A stretch of DNA of 64,000 nt, from contig ML976661.1 in assembly GCA_010015655.1 (NCBI GenBank), positions 924,075 through 988,074 on the forward strand. The letters run 5' to 3'. Made by a program: the position numbers and the translations under genes. Numbering within the stretch: position 1 is the stretch's first letter; every line of letters starts with the position of its first letter. Below the pieces are notes generated by a model. The model did no database searches. It was not told where the DNA came from and saw only the letters and a list, made by a program, of their open reading frames with translations. Positions 1 to 10,019 of the stretch are shown here, in pieces. This stretch comes from Bimuria novae-zelandiae CBS 107.79. Lineage: Eukaryota; Ascomycota; Dothideomycetes; Pleosporales; Didymosphaeriaceae.

Positions 1-265
1 GTCAGTGCTGAAGAGTGGGACAGTTATGCTCACAGCAAAAGGTCTTGAAGGGTTGACTAATTCGCTTACGCGTAGCCCTGGGCCTCTGCGTGTCGCTAGT
101 GGAGGTTCGTCGTAGGCTCTGTGCATGATTGGAAGCGCAATGAGAGGCGTGAGACATTACGTTGATAGTTTAGCATAGAGAGCTACCCTATAGACCAAAC
201 GTTGTTTAATTCACCACCTGTGCCTTGCAACCACTACCTCCCTGATCATCAAGATTTTAGCTCGT

Positions 266-3054
266 CTAGGCCTTCGATTCGGCGCCTATTTCCGAATCCT
301 CTTCTGCCACAGGTGCTCTAGACTCTTCGACTAACCTATGATCGTCCCCCGACGCGGAGCCTTCACCAGCTATAGCCTCTGGGACCAGCTCCGGATCTTC
401 ATACAGCGCCCAGTTTTCCTCCGATCTTCTCACCAGCTCAGCTACCTTGCGAGTCTTCAAAGCTTCTGCCACCACTTCTTCCCAACCCGTCTCAGTTTCC
501 TTACCCGAATCTGCGTCTTGCTTCGAACGTCCATCAATCTCTACTTCTTCACCTGTCACCGTCTCTTCCCCCGATCCTTCTTTATCATACTCCGAATTCA
601 GATCAGAGAATTCCCAAATCTCGTGCACCATGTCGCCCTTGACGTACATGACTGGCTTCCTCCGCTCCCCGTTCGCCATGAAAGCTGCACGTGGCTCCCG
701 CTTTGCAGACGGTTTGTCATCTGCATGTGATTTGTTCGCAGAGGTTTCTTTGCCTGGCGTTCCTTCTTTTTGAGTTTCAGAGCCACGAATCCGTGGAGAG
801 GATTGCGAAGCGTGTACGTTGGCGCTGGACGAGCTACTCGCTTGCGCATTAGGAGGATGAGACGGATTGCTCCTATATTCCTCTCTACCTGCAAAGCCTG
901 GTCTCGACGGTATCTTAGATGCACTACGTGGAAACTTCCCGAACGCCCCCGGAGGACCCTGGTGTGAAAAGTATCCCGCAGGATACCCTCCTCGCGGCAT
1001 CATTTGCGAGATGTTAGGATGTCTCGGGTGCAGAGGAGGATGAGCGTTCTGTACAAGTCCGCCTCGGGGCAATGAGTGCGAGTTATAAGGACGGCTATCG
1101 TGGAACCCGCCTCGCGGCATCGAATTGTACGGTCTTGGGAGACGCGAGGGAGCGGGTGCGAAGCGTGAAATTGCGATGCCGCGCAGATTCTGTTGCTGAG
1201 GCGGCCGGCCGTTCCTTGCCCAAGAGTTGTAGCCTAGGTTTCGAGGCTGCTGCTGCGGCGGCGGTGGTTTCGAAGGTCCTGCAGGGGCAGAGCGGGAACC
1301 CATCATTTCTAGGCCGTTCCTACCCCTGGAATTAGGGCTCCGAGTCTGTTGCTGCGACGGCAGTTTCGAAGGACCTTTCGCTTTCTTCTCGTGCATAGCT
1401 AGAGTGAAGCAAAATTAATACCATGAATCGGATACGGAATAGATATCTTGGAACACTTATCTTTGGGTGCTTTTGGTGCACCGAGCTTTTGCAGCTCAGT
1501 GTGGCCTTCTCCAAGTATTTCCTTTCTACTCTTCCACGGTGCCTTTCCCGTGATACGTTCTTTCTTCATGCGAGTTTGCTCTTCCTGACTCAGAACAGTC
1601 TGCTGGCCCTCACCGTTCGCGACTTGCGCTTGAAGTTGACCAGCTGTATCTGTGGCGTCGGGTCCTTTGGATGTTGATGCGGGCTCCTGAGCGCGATATT
1701 CTTCTGCTGCATCTTCTTCGTCCAGTGATTGATTCATCGAATTTTTCAAATCATCTTGCCAGCTGTCAAAATTCGCGAATATTCTTTGAAAAGAGTTATC
1801 TATTCTGTCAAAGACCGTAGCAATATCACTCGATGACGGTGCAGAGAGTGGTGCCTCATCTTCATCGACAATGTCTTCGGCAGACACCACGGTAGATTCC
1901 TCGTTCGCTTTGCTCCAGGCTAACGGCTTGGGAACCATAACTTTGTCGTCAGCCCTCTTCTTGGGAACCATAGCTTCGCCATGAGCTGTCTCTTCGGCAC
2001 TGGGACCAACACTTGTCTGTACATCGTCCTCGGCCTCTGCAGCGGTAGTAGCAACCATTTCCGCTGCATCCTCGTAGACTGTTGTACGAGCTGACGGAGT
2101 GGCCTGGTCGCGAACATATGCCGTAAGCTCCATATAGCTCGCTATAAAAGGCTCAGTGGCACCCGAATTTTCCTCATGGGAGGTAGATCCGAAAACTGTC
2201 TCCTGCACTGCCTCCGTCTCCTCACCCTCTTAACCTCCCTCGGTCAAGCTCTCTTCAAAGAGTTCGTCTCATCCATGAGAAGACTCTGGGCTAAAATGCG
2301 GCGTTGGCGGCAGCGCTGGACAGCACTCGAACGGCACTGCGCCTATTCCTAGCTCTGTCTCTGGCTCTCGGTTCGGCTTCGATTCCCATTCTGCAACCAG
2401 CCCATAACCAGGCACCGCCGTGGGCTTCCTCACCCTCAGTTTTCTGGCGGGCATAGTTACAGACGACGATTCTCCAGCCGTACCCTCAGGTTTCCTGCCC
2501 TTGCGACACAACTGCCTCAGCCGCAACTTCGGTGGAGCAGTTTGCCCCAACGAAGCTTGCCCCAGGGCCGGAAACACCGTCTTCCCATCACGGCTCATCG
2601 CAGGATCAGCCAGATACACCGGTTCAGGACTCGTACCAGCCTTTTCGTGCCAAACCTGCGAACAACCCAAGTTTGCATGAAGAGACGAGTGCACCTTGCC
2701 ATTGGTATTCTCCTTCCCGCCACACTTGTCATCGCTATTCTTCTCTCCAAACACGCCTCTGAGACTGCGGAACCCCTTCTTCACACTGCCCTCCAGGGAG
2801 AATTTGCACATGTCTTTCCCTGCTTCCTCCGGCGCTGTGCCTTTGGCCGCTGAGTTCTCAGAAACCGTGGTTGGTGAGAAGCGCAACACCGTGTTGAAGT
2901 GAAGAGGGAAAAAGAGGCGCTGAGGCTGAGACGGTCCGGAGTCTCCGGGGTAGGCGCGGTTTCGGTCGATGTGGTTGCGCGGATCTGTTAGGGAACATCC
3001 CTCTCCTGCCGGAGGATTTGGATTAGAGGGAGGTGGGTGTGTTGTGGGGTCCAT
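266..3054 (-). CDS. Disordered protein of unknown function (multi-exon model, uncertain)
   Basis: Three open stretches follow each other on the minus strand: 3054-2269 (261 codons), about 2230-1399 (269 codons) and 1396-266 (376 codons). The first two share one reading frame and are separated only by a TGA (2269-2271) and a TAA near 2236, so either a small intron covers both or they are nonsense codons. The second and third differ in frame; an intron of about 83 nt ending in ctctag just before the ATG at 1396 would join them. The last part is rich in Pro, Gln, Arg and Gly, with PRGG repeats and an acidic tail; the middle part is acidic with a short predicted helix. No catalytic domain is visible and I do not recognise the family. 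It could be one protein of roughly 880 residues or two or three genes. Confidence 0.4.
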
Positions 3055-3205
3055 GGCGCGGCAAGTTCAGTGCCAAGTTTGGTGCTGAGAGTGACACGAA
3101 GATGGGTTGGATGTAACAATGCGATGAATGAAGTTCTGCCAGAGGACGAGTGATGGCGACAGCATCTCCTTGGAAAAAGGAGCGCAGAGGAAGTGTACAG
3201 AGTAA

Positions 3206-3226
3206 GGGGGGGGGGGGGGGGGGGAA

Positions 3227-3260
<34 letters not shown>
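3206..3260. repeat. Poly-G tract, G19-AA-G34
   Basis: A run of 19 G, two A and 34 G. It lies about 150 bp upstream of the ATG at 3054 of the minus-strand gene, so in that gene's promoter or leader it reads as poly-C. Length may vary or be misassembled. Apparent polyproline or polyglycine frames across it are artefacts. Confidence 0.95.
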
Positions 3261-3261
<1 letters not shown>

Positions 3262-3459
3262 GGAAGACGTGAGAAGGAGCCTGTGTATCAAGTTGTGCGT
3301 CCAGCACACATTGGGACTTCGCTACCACTCAGCGTATGCGAAAACCAACAGATCCTAGGTATCCAGCAAACCAAAGCAAGCCCAGCTCCACCACGCGTCC
3401 AGCACACTCCTGAATTATCCGACCGCCTTGGATCCAGGGGCACTTGTCCCGTCGTTCGA

Positions 3460-4033
3460 TCATCTCTTCGCGATATCCTTCACCGTGTCCATCACGCCCT
3501 CGCCCATCTGCCCAACCTGGCCTACCGTGGAGCCTACGCTGCCGACTTTGTTGCCTGCCATAGAGCCCACCTTTCCTGCCGTGCGGCCAGTTTTGCCTCC
3601 TAACTGCCCTGCGGTACCGCCGACCTTTCCTATTGTGTTTCCTGCCGAAGAGCCTAGCTGCCCGGCTATTTGACCAACTTTACCTACTGTGCTGCCAGCG
3701 GTATTGCCGAGCTTACCTGCAGTCTGACCTAGCTTGCCTGCGGTTTGACCGACTCTACCTACCGTTTTGCCTGCGGCAGCACCGACTTTACCGATGCTTT
3801 TGCCTATGTTGGCAAAGGCATCGTCTGCGGCGCTGACAATGTGTTAGCGCGCCATGGAAAGAAAGAGGGAGGTGGACGCTGCGAAGAGGAATAGGGGATG
3901 TCGCAAGATATGTTGAGACCCACGCGTCCGCACGTGGCTAGGTGGATCCTGAGGTCCCGAGGTCCCGCCCAAAAACTCACACGCGACGGAAAGAACGAAT
4001 GAACAACATCTTTTCTTTGATTCGATTGAACAT
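3460..4033 (-). CDS. Small glycine-repeat protein (GQTAGK-type heptads)
   Basis: The second exon, 3832-3460, encodes about 120 residues of imperfect heptads such as VGQTAGKLGQTAGKLGNTAG and ends VMDTVKDIAKR. The acceptor is attgtcag with branch gctaac. A donor gtgagt at 3980 gives a 148-nt intron in matching phase 2, with a first exon 4033-3981 starting MFNRIKEK (a second in-frame ATG is at 4009); product about 141 residues. An alternative is that this exon is spliced to the donor at 4330 of the neighbouring gene, whose phase also fits. Similar heptads (QNTAGNAVNQVGNTAGQ) occur in the paralogue at 5.5-6.3 kb, so all three genes are probably related. Such heptads are expected to form amphipathic helices like those of LEA or stress proteins; that is inference. 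Function unknown. Confidence 0.55.
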
Positions 4034-4214
4034 TACCCAAAATGCTTTCGGGACACACTAACTCCTAAACGCTTGACCTCGTACAGTGAAGAGAGACCCT
4101 GAATCGACCGCATAGCGCCAGATATGAAAAGAGCTTGGCAGGCAAAGTGCGAAGCTGATGCCAATATATTCGTCCCATTTGTTTCATAGCTCGTAGGGAA
4201 ACATCAATTATGCA

Positions 4215-4818
4215 CTATTCCCTGTTAACGACAACAATGGTTGATGGCGCGTCCAAGCATGATATGTGGGCGGGCGGGGTAGCGTGCTGAGGAAGAACGG
4301 CAAAGACAGTGCAATGAAGTAGGTACTTACAATAACGACAGCGTCAGGTCGCCGCGAATCGACGCCTTGAGTTCAATTTCCACCTCGAGATTGGCATCTA
4401 GTTTGAGCTTGAGGCCATCCGTGTCGTCCAGCGCGCTCTTCTGCTTCTCGGCGGGCATCCGATATGGCTGGTTCGGGTCGGTGCCACGCATCGGTATCTC
4501 ACCACGCATTGCTCGGGCGTGGGTAACGGGGCCGTCCATAGAAGTGCTGTCCGGGCCGATGCGCTCGAACATCTGCATCTGGTTGAGCTCGCCGTTGGCG
4601 TCGGCCTCCTCGAGGGCTTCCAACGACGTTGTCTTCATGTACTTGCCGTCCTCGATGCCCTTCTGGATGCGTTGGCGGCGGGCACGTCGGGATGACGACC
4701 GTGACCGGGCTGTCTGCTCGCCGGCCTCTCGTTTTGCTTGCTTCTGTGCGTTGATGGCCTTCTGTTGCTGCATCGTCGTCCGCTCGTGCGGCTTGTCGTC
4801 GTAGTTGTTGTCGGCCAT
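4215..4818 (-). CDS. Conserved fungal hypothetical protein with LKAxIxGDLTLxLL C-terminus (paralogue 1)
   Basis: Exon 4818-4331 starts MADNNYDDKPHERTT, passes through a basic Arg/Ser-rich stretch (RSRSSSRRARRQR) and ends with a hydrophobic, alternating motif LKASIRGDLTLSLL. A donor gtaagt lies exactly at the last Leu codon (TT|gtaagt, 4330). Reading straight on gives a stop in the donor; splicing 109 nt to the acceptor gttaacag gives LLE-stop with a 7-nt coding final exon (4221-4215). The neighbouring paralogue has the same intron position and phase, which supports splicing. Product 164 residues. No catalytic motif; the C-terminus looks like a conserved amphipathic strand. Function unknown; nuclear basic segment possible. 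A further possibility is splicing into the glycine-repeat exon downstream. Confidence 0.65.
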
Positions 4819-5485
4819 GGTGGACAGTGATGTTTCTTCGGTTCTGGAGTTTGTGTATACTGGTATAGAGAGATCCAAGAGACGAAGAGCAAACAGAGGT
4901 TTACTGTCCAGTGCAGGCCCAGCCCGCAAACCGAAAACAAGATTGATGTGTGCACAATCGCGGAGCTGTGCACGGACCACGGTGGCGTAAAATGACATGG
5001 GACGGATCCCTCAGGGCTAAGCCCTCCAATCTAGATCCCGATTACCTACGTCATCTTGCGTGTCCACACGCACATGGCCTCCACAGTGAGGTAAAGTGTG
5101 TTCCGATGGTGCCGTGTCTGACCAGGATCCTGGTACCGCACCGAATATCCTGCAGGGATTTTGAACATGCAGAAAAGTTGGCAGGAAGGTGAGGCAGGTC
5201 GTCCGAAAGAAACTTGCAAGTGCGGGGACCCATAGCTCCTGCTTTGTAGCTATGCTCAGCGCAGCTCAGCTACCGTGTGAGCTTTGGGAAGCAACAGAAA
5301 AGTGAACACTACAATGCCATTGGGGCTTCAAAGGAATGATATTATGGTTTATGGTTACATAGCTGCCTATGCAGATGCAAAGATGGTAATCACAAGATGA
5401 GCGCCATGTTCCCAACGCCGTCAAGTCGACTAAGCAAAAGCTCAGTTATCATCCAGTCGTGCATCGTACGAAACGCGAAGACAAA

Positions 5486-6261
5486 TCATTGTCTGAAATA
5501 TTTAGTTTCTACTCACAGTCAGCAAACATCACGAAGATGGACTTTGGATGGCACACTTACAGGAGTCCAAGCGTGAGGTCACCGTGAATCTTCGCCTTCA
5601 GCTGGATCTCGATGTCCAGGTTGAGCTCCAGGCGCAATCGGAGCTGCTCGCCCTTGCTGTCGCCATCGTCGTCACCACCACCGCCGGTCAAACCGCCGAG
5701 AGCCTGGCCTGCTGTGTTGCCGACCTGGTTGACAGCGTTGCCGGCTGTGTTCTGAACCATGTCGGTTGCGCCGCCGACAAGCTCTCCGTCGGGGACGTTC
5801 TCAGAGATGCCTTCGAGCGGGCCGCCCTTGCCGCCTTGCTGCTTCTTCTGGCGCTGGCGGTTGCGGCGACCACCGGAGGCAGAGACGTCGGATCGTGTAA
5901 CAGACTCCGAGTCGGAATCGGCTCCTCGCCGTCCACGGCCACGGGACTGGCGGCGTCTTGATTGAGACTTTTGGGGTTGAGGCTCGGGCTCAGATTCGTC
6001 GGCATCATCGTTGGTGGTCTGTTTGCGTCCTGCGTCCTCTTGCTCAGCCTCTCCTTCAGCATCACTTTCGGGGGCGGGAGTGGCTTCAGGAGTGGGCTGT
6101 TGCTGCTGTTGAGCTTTCTTGTTGCCCAACTTCTTCGGTGCCTTTTTCTCGGTTTTCTTACTAGAGCTCTCTGCTTGTCCGGATCCTCCCAGCGATGCGC
6201 CGGCACTGGCCTGTCCCTCGCCGGAAACGGAGTTCTTCGTTTCCTCGACTGTGTCCGCCAT
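5486..6261 (-). CDS. Conserved fungal hypothetical protein with LKAKIHGDLTLGLL C-terminus (paralogue 2)
   Basis: Exon 6261-5561 starts MADTVEETKNSVSGEG and is low complexity: Gly/Ser, Lys-rich, a QQQQQ run, acidic segments, an RS/RG-rich basic segment (SRRRQSRGRGRRG), then heptads QNTAGNAVNQVGNTAGQ and a GGGGDDD linker before the C-terminal motif LDIEIQLKAKIHGDLTLGLL. The donor gtaagt splits the last Leu codon (CT|gtaagt, 5560); the acceptor atatttcag at 5493 gives LLQ-stop from a 7-nt exon, a 68-nt intron. Product 235 residues. It shares the C-terminal motif, start MAD and last intron with the gene at 4.2-4.8 kb, so the pair arose by tandem duplication. Function unknown. Confidence 0.7.
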
Positions 6262-7075
6262 GGTGTAGTATGTCTCAGTATTGAATTGGATGAACTAGGT
6301 GATGCTGTAGTGTAGTGGGAATAATTTGGGATTGATGCACGAGCGACGCAATCTGTTAAGAGAAAAGTTGTAAAGAACAGGAACCGGTTTGAACGAAGGG
6401 TACACATCCATGCACACGAGCCACTTTCGTATGCACTCTGACGCAACAAGTGGCACGCTCAGTCTGTCTCCCCACCAAACCTGCAAGGCGTTGCCGAAAC
6501 TTGCCCTCATCCCTGCAGGCACACTGATGTGCGGAACGCCATGATGTCTTCCCAGCCTGCTTGCGTGGACTCGCTTCCAAGTTCCGTGGGGGCCGCGTCG
6601 CGAGCGTCAACGGTATGTTTACGGTCAGTGCGCAGTAAGACAGCGGTGCGTGGTAGCATCGTGCCGAACATCTGCGCGTGACAACAACTTCCCCGCTCCC
6701 GCTGCGCGATGCAGTGGATCGCGATGACCAGGAGCTTGGTTCACGGATGGCGAGTATCGTAGATCGTTACGGTGCCTGTTCGCGCATCCTGCCTTACATG
6801 TGAATGATGTTATGACATACAAAAATCTTCACCGATATTTTTTGAATGTAGAACAGCCTGTGATCAACGTAGACAATTGCTAAAATAATAATGCTTGCCA
6901 TGTACATAATTATGTAATTATGCATATGCATGGCCATTGAGCCTTCCCAGTTTGTTCGGAGCAGCGCTCTCCCCGCTCCGAAACGCAAATTGTCAGCCCC
7001 TCCACCTGCGCTCCAAGGTCGTGTACACTGTGACGCATAGACCAAAGTTACAGTGTCCAACACCGGATAAGCAGC
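6262..7075. other. Intergenic region, divergent promoters
   Basis: This stretch of about 800 bp separates the minus-strand paralogue from the plus-strand DUF2470 gene, so it must carry both promoters. A short AT-rich patch lies at 6800-6930. I see no gene or repeat in it. Confidence 0.5.
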
Positions 7076-7812
7076 ATGGCTTCCTTAGAGGCTCAGGAAG
7101 CTGCGGTGAAAGAGCGGATAGTTAACCACATGAACAAAGACCATGGTGATTCGGTGAGCTGTTTGGATGGCAGCCACGAAGGCAGAACGACTGACACTTC
7201 CAGGTCCGTCGCTATCTCGAAGCTTTCAAACAAAAGTCGTTCTACCAAGTCCGTGATGCGCGTCTGACAGATGTGACTCTCGACGACATGAAGTTCAACT
7301 GCGGTGGCCAGCAAGTCATCATCCCGTTCGACCCACCCATGAAGGGCCTCAAAGAGGCACGGGAGCGCCTCGTGCAACTGGACAAGGACGCCCTCAAAGC
7401 CTTGGGTCGCAGCAACATCACAATCACCAAATACATCCCACCTTGGACACCAGGGTTTCACTTCATCCACCTGCTCAACTTCACTGTATGTCTGCTCACT
7501 TGGATCGTCTTTTCTCGTAAGGCCAACTTCCAGCCGGGGTCGTATCTGCATGACGGTCTACTTTTTCAATTTCCGCGGTTCAGCGAGTTCTGCTTGTCGA
7601 TACAGCCGATTCTGTTGTCGCTGATGTTTGCTATACATGTAATTGAAGCAGCGATCATGGTGAAGAAGCTGAGTAGGCATGGACTTACGCCTTTTGACGG
7701 CGTGTGGTGGGCATGGGTCGGAAGCGCTTTCAATGAGGGCTGGACGAGCTTCCAGCGAGCGAATGCTCTAATTGATGAGAAGAGAGCGGAGAAAGACGCG
7801 AAGAAGCATTGA
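7076..7812 (+). CDS. DUF2470-domain integral membrane protein
   Basis: Exon 1 (7076-7153) and exon 2 (7204-7812) join across a 50-nt intron gtgagc..ttccag to give 228 residues. Joining reads NHMNKDHGDS|VRRYLEAFKQ, which is the start of a DUF2470 domain (residues about 12-95; the same fold occurs in haem-oxygenase-like and FMN-binding-split proteins). Behind it come hydrophobic stretches at about 130-150 (HLLNFTVCLLTWIVF) and 175-200 (IQPILLSLMFAIHVIEAA) and a Trp-rich segment, fitting the fungal membrane form of this family. The C-terminus is charged (DEKRAEKDAKKH). Its biochemical role is not established. A stop follows directly and the next gene starts 245 bp on, same strand. Confidence 0.8.
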
Positions 7813-8057
7813 AAGAATCTTCTTCCTGTGATGAGTCGAACTACTTGACGACATATGACTCTTTCCTCGTACACTGCTGCGTGCAGGCGTCTATAGCGCA
7901 GTGCGTGACGCCCGCCGAACTCGGCAAGCCTAATCGATAAGGAAGAAATTCGACATGCAGTCCGAGTCACAAACAATCTCAGAATTTCTCGACTGCAGAT
8001 ACCCCAAATATAAGTCTGCGTGTTTTTCTCTTTCATATTGCATTTTGTTAGTGTGCA

Positions 8058-9619
8058 ATGGCTCTGAGATTCTACTCGAAGCGTTTTGCAACGGCATTGC
8101 GCACGTCGCGAGCCAATTGCTGCTCTGCCCGGTATGCTTCCACGGCAGCTGCGCTGAAGGACTCAAGCCTGCCGAAAGATGTAAAGGACTCTATAGCTGT
8201 AAGAAAGCCTCTAAGTAATGGTGTATGGCTCACGAGCTGACTGGTACGCAGCGAGAGGCGTGCCTACCTACGCCGGACCCTCCATCCACGTCCAAGACAG
8301 CCGGTCTCGTCAACCAGCAGCTCCCGTACATGGTGCCAACCTATGTCCGCCCACCTCCCATGTTCGAAAAGGGCGAGGGGTGTTATCTATACGATATTGA
8401 GAACCGAAAATACCTGGACTTCACATCTGGCATTGCCGTCAATGCGTTGGGACACTGTGACGAGGGCGTCGCGCAAGCCATTGCGGAGCAGGTACAATTC
8501 TTTCATTGTAAGGCCCACGATACAGAACACTGACAGTCTTTACAGTCGCAACTTCTCATGCACACCTCGAACCTATACCACAACCCCCTTACCGGCCTCC
8601 TTTCAAAGCAGCTCATCCAGCTCACCCACGCGACGGGCGGTTTCGCTTCGGCCACACGCACATTCATCTGCAACAGTGGCTCCGAGGCCAATGAGGCCGC
8701 CATAAAGTTTGCGCGCAAAGTTGGCAAGGAAGTGTCGCCGGACAAGGACAAGTTCGACATTGTCTCTTTCTACGGCTCGTTCCATGGCCGGACCATGGGC
8801 TCGTTGAGTGCCACGCCGAACCCGAAGTACCAGAAGCCATTTGCTCCCATGATCCCTGGCTTCAGATATGGAAACTTCAACGATGTGGACGCTGTGAACG
8901 ACCTTGTCACTGGGAGCACATGCGGAGTCATCATTGAGCCTATCCAGGGCGAGGGCGGTGTCAATGTTGCGACGCCCGAGTTCCTGATCGCCTTGCGCAA
9001 GCGCTGCACCGAAGTCGGCGCCGTGCTGATTTACGACGAGATCCAGTGCGGTCTTGGGAGGACCGGCAATTTCTGGGCTCACGCTGGGTATCCCAAAGAA
9101 TGTCACCCGGACATTGTCACTACGGCCAAAGCTCTGGGTAACGGCTTCCCAATTGGCGCAACTATCGTCAATGACTTCGTCTGCGATCACATCAAGACGG
9201 GCGACCATGGCACGACTTTCGGTGGAAATCCCCTTGGCTGTCGTGTAGCTTCCTACATTTTGTCTCGACTGTCGTCTCCGGAGATCTTGGACTCCATACC
9301 CAAGAAGTCGGCAGCCTTCAAGAAGCACTTTGATGGGTTGCGAGAGCGCTTCCCAGAGCGGCTCAAGGAAGTCAGAGGACAAGGCTTGATCCTTGGTCTG
9401 CAGCTTGACGAGGACCCGACGCCTATTATAACCGCGGCGAGGGAACGGGGGCTGCTGATCATCACTTGTGGAACGAATATGTTGAGGTTTGTTCCTCCGC
9501 TTATTATCACTGAAGAGGAAATCGATGCGGGCATGGCCATCGTCGCTGATGCCATGGAGAGCATTTGGAGCAGAGGCGAGCAAGTGTCGGGTACCCCGGG
9601 ACAGCAGGAGATGCGATAA
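8058..9619 (+). CDS. ARG8: Acetylornithine aminotransferase, mitochondrial
   Basis: Three exons (8058-8198, 8252-8491, 8546-9619) with introns gtaaga..gcag and gtacaa..acag give 484 residues. The enzyme transfers an amino group from glutamate to N-acetylglutamate semialdehyde, using pyridoxal phosphate, in arginine synthesis. The N-terminus (MALRFYSKRFATALRTSRA) is Arg/Ser-rich without acids, as a mitochondrial presequence. Class III aminotransferase marks follow in order: YLDFTSGIAVNALGH, NSGSEANEAAIKFARK, FYGSFHGRTMGS, EPIQGEGGVN, DEIQCGLGRTG (cofactor Asp), AKALGNGFPIGA (the Schiff-base Lys) and HGTTFGGNPLGC. Length and motif order match fungal Arg8. The first intron starts after the presequence, a common place. 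No breaks seen. Confidence 0.93.
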
Positions 9620-10019
9620 TACTTGTGAGCGGCTTTGTGCGTCTTTCAGCATGGCGTTATAGGTATGGTATGTTATTTGTGACGGTTGGTGTGTAGAAAG
9701 GTATTGTATGACACGGACAGGATAATCGATTTCAATCAGCGCCAGTGAGCACCAATCCATCCGAGACTATGCCCAATCATGGCGCACCCTACTAGAATTC
9801 GAGCGCACATAACTGATAAGCCCAAGCGACTCTGGGGGGCTGATGTATATCCTTATACGAGATCATGGCATTGAGGCTGAAGCACAGCCACCTTCGCCAG
9901 GTTTGATCTATCCCTCGGTACATCAAAAACGCACCAGAACCCGAAAGGCTACTTGCGACAACTAATTTCAATCGTCTAATCTTTTCTTTCCTGCATACTG
10001 GAGTAAGCGTGTTTCCACC
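9620..10019. other. Intergenic spacer between ARG8 and HET gene
   Basis: 400 bp containing the ARG8 3' end and the promoter of the HET gene. Nothing else is recognisable. Confidence 0.5.

Noticed and set aside
3023..3328. Polyproline and polyglycine frames across 3.2 kb
   Set aside because: They are only the translation of the poly-G tract and have no other coding character.
8603..9760. 385-codon minus-strand frame opposite ARG8
   Set aside because: It is the antisense shadow of a clearly conserved enzyme and has no domain.
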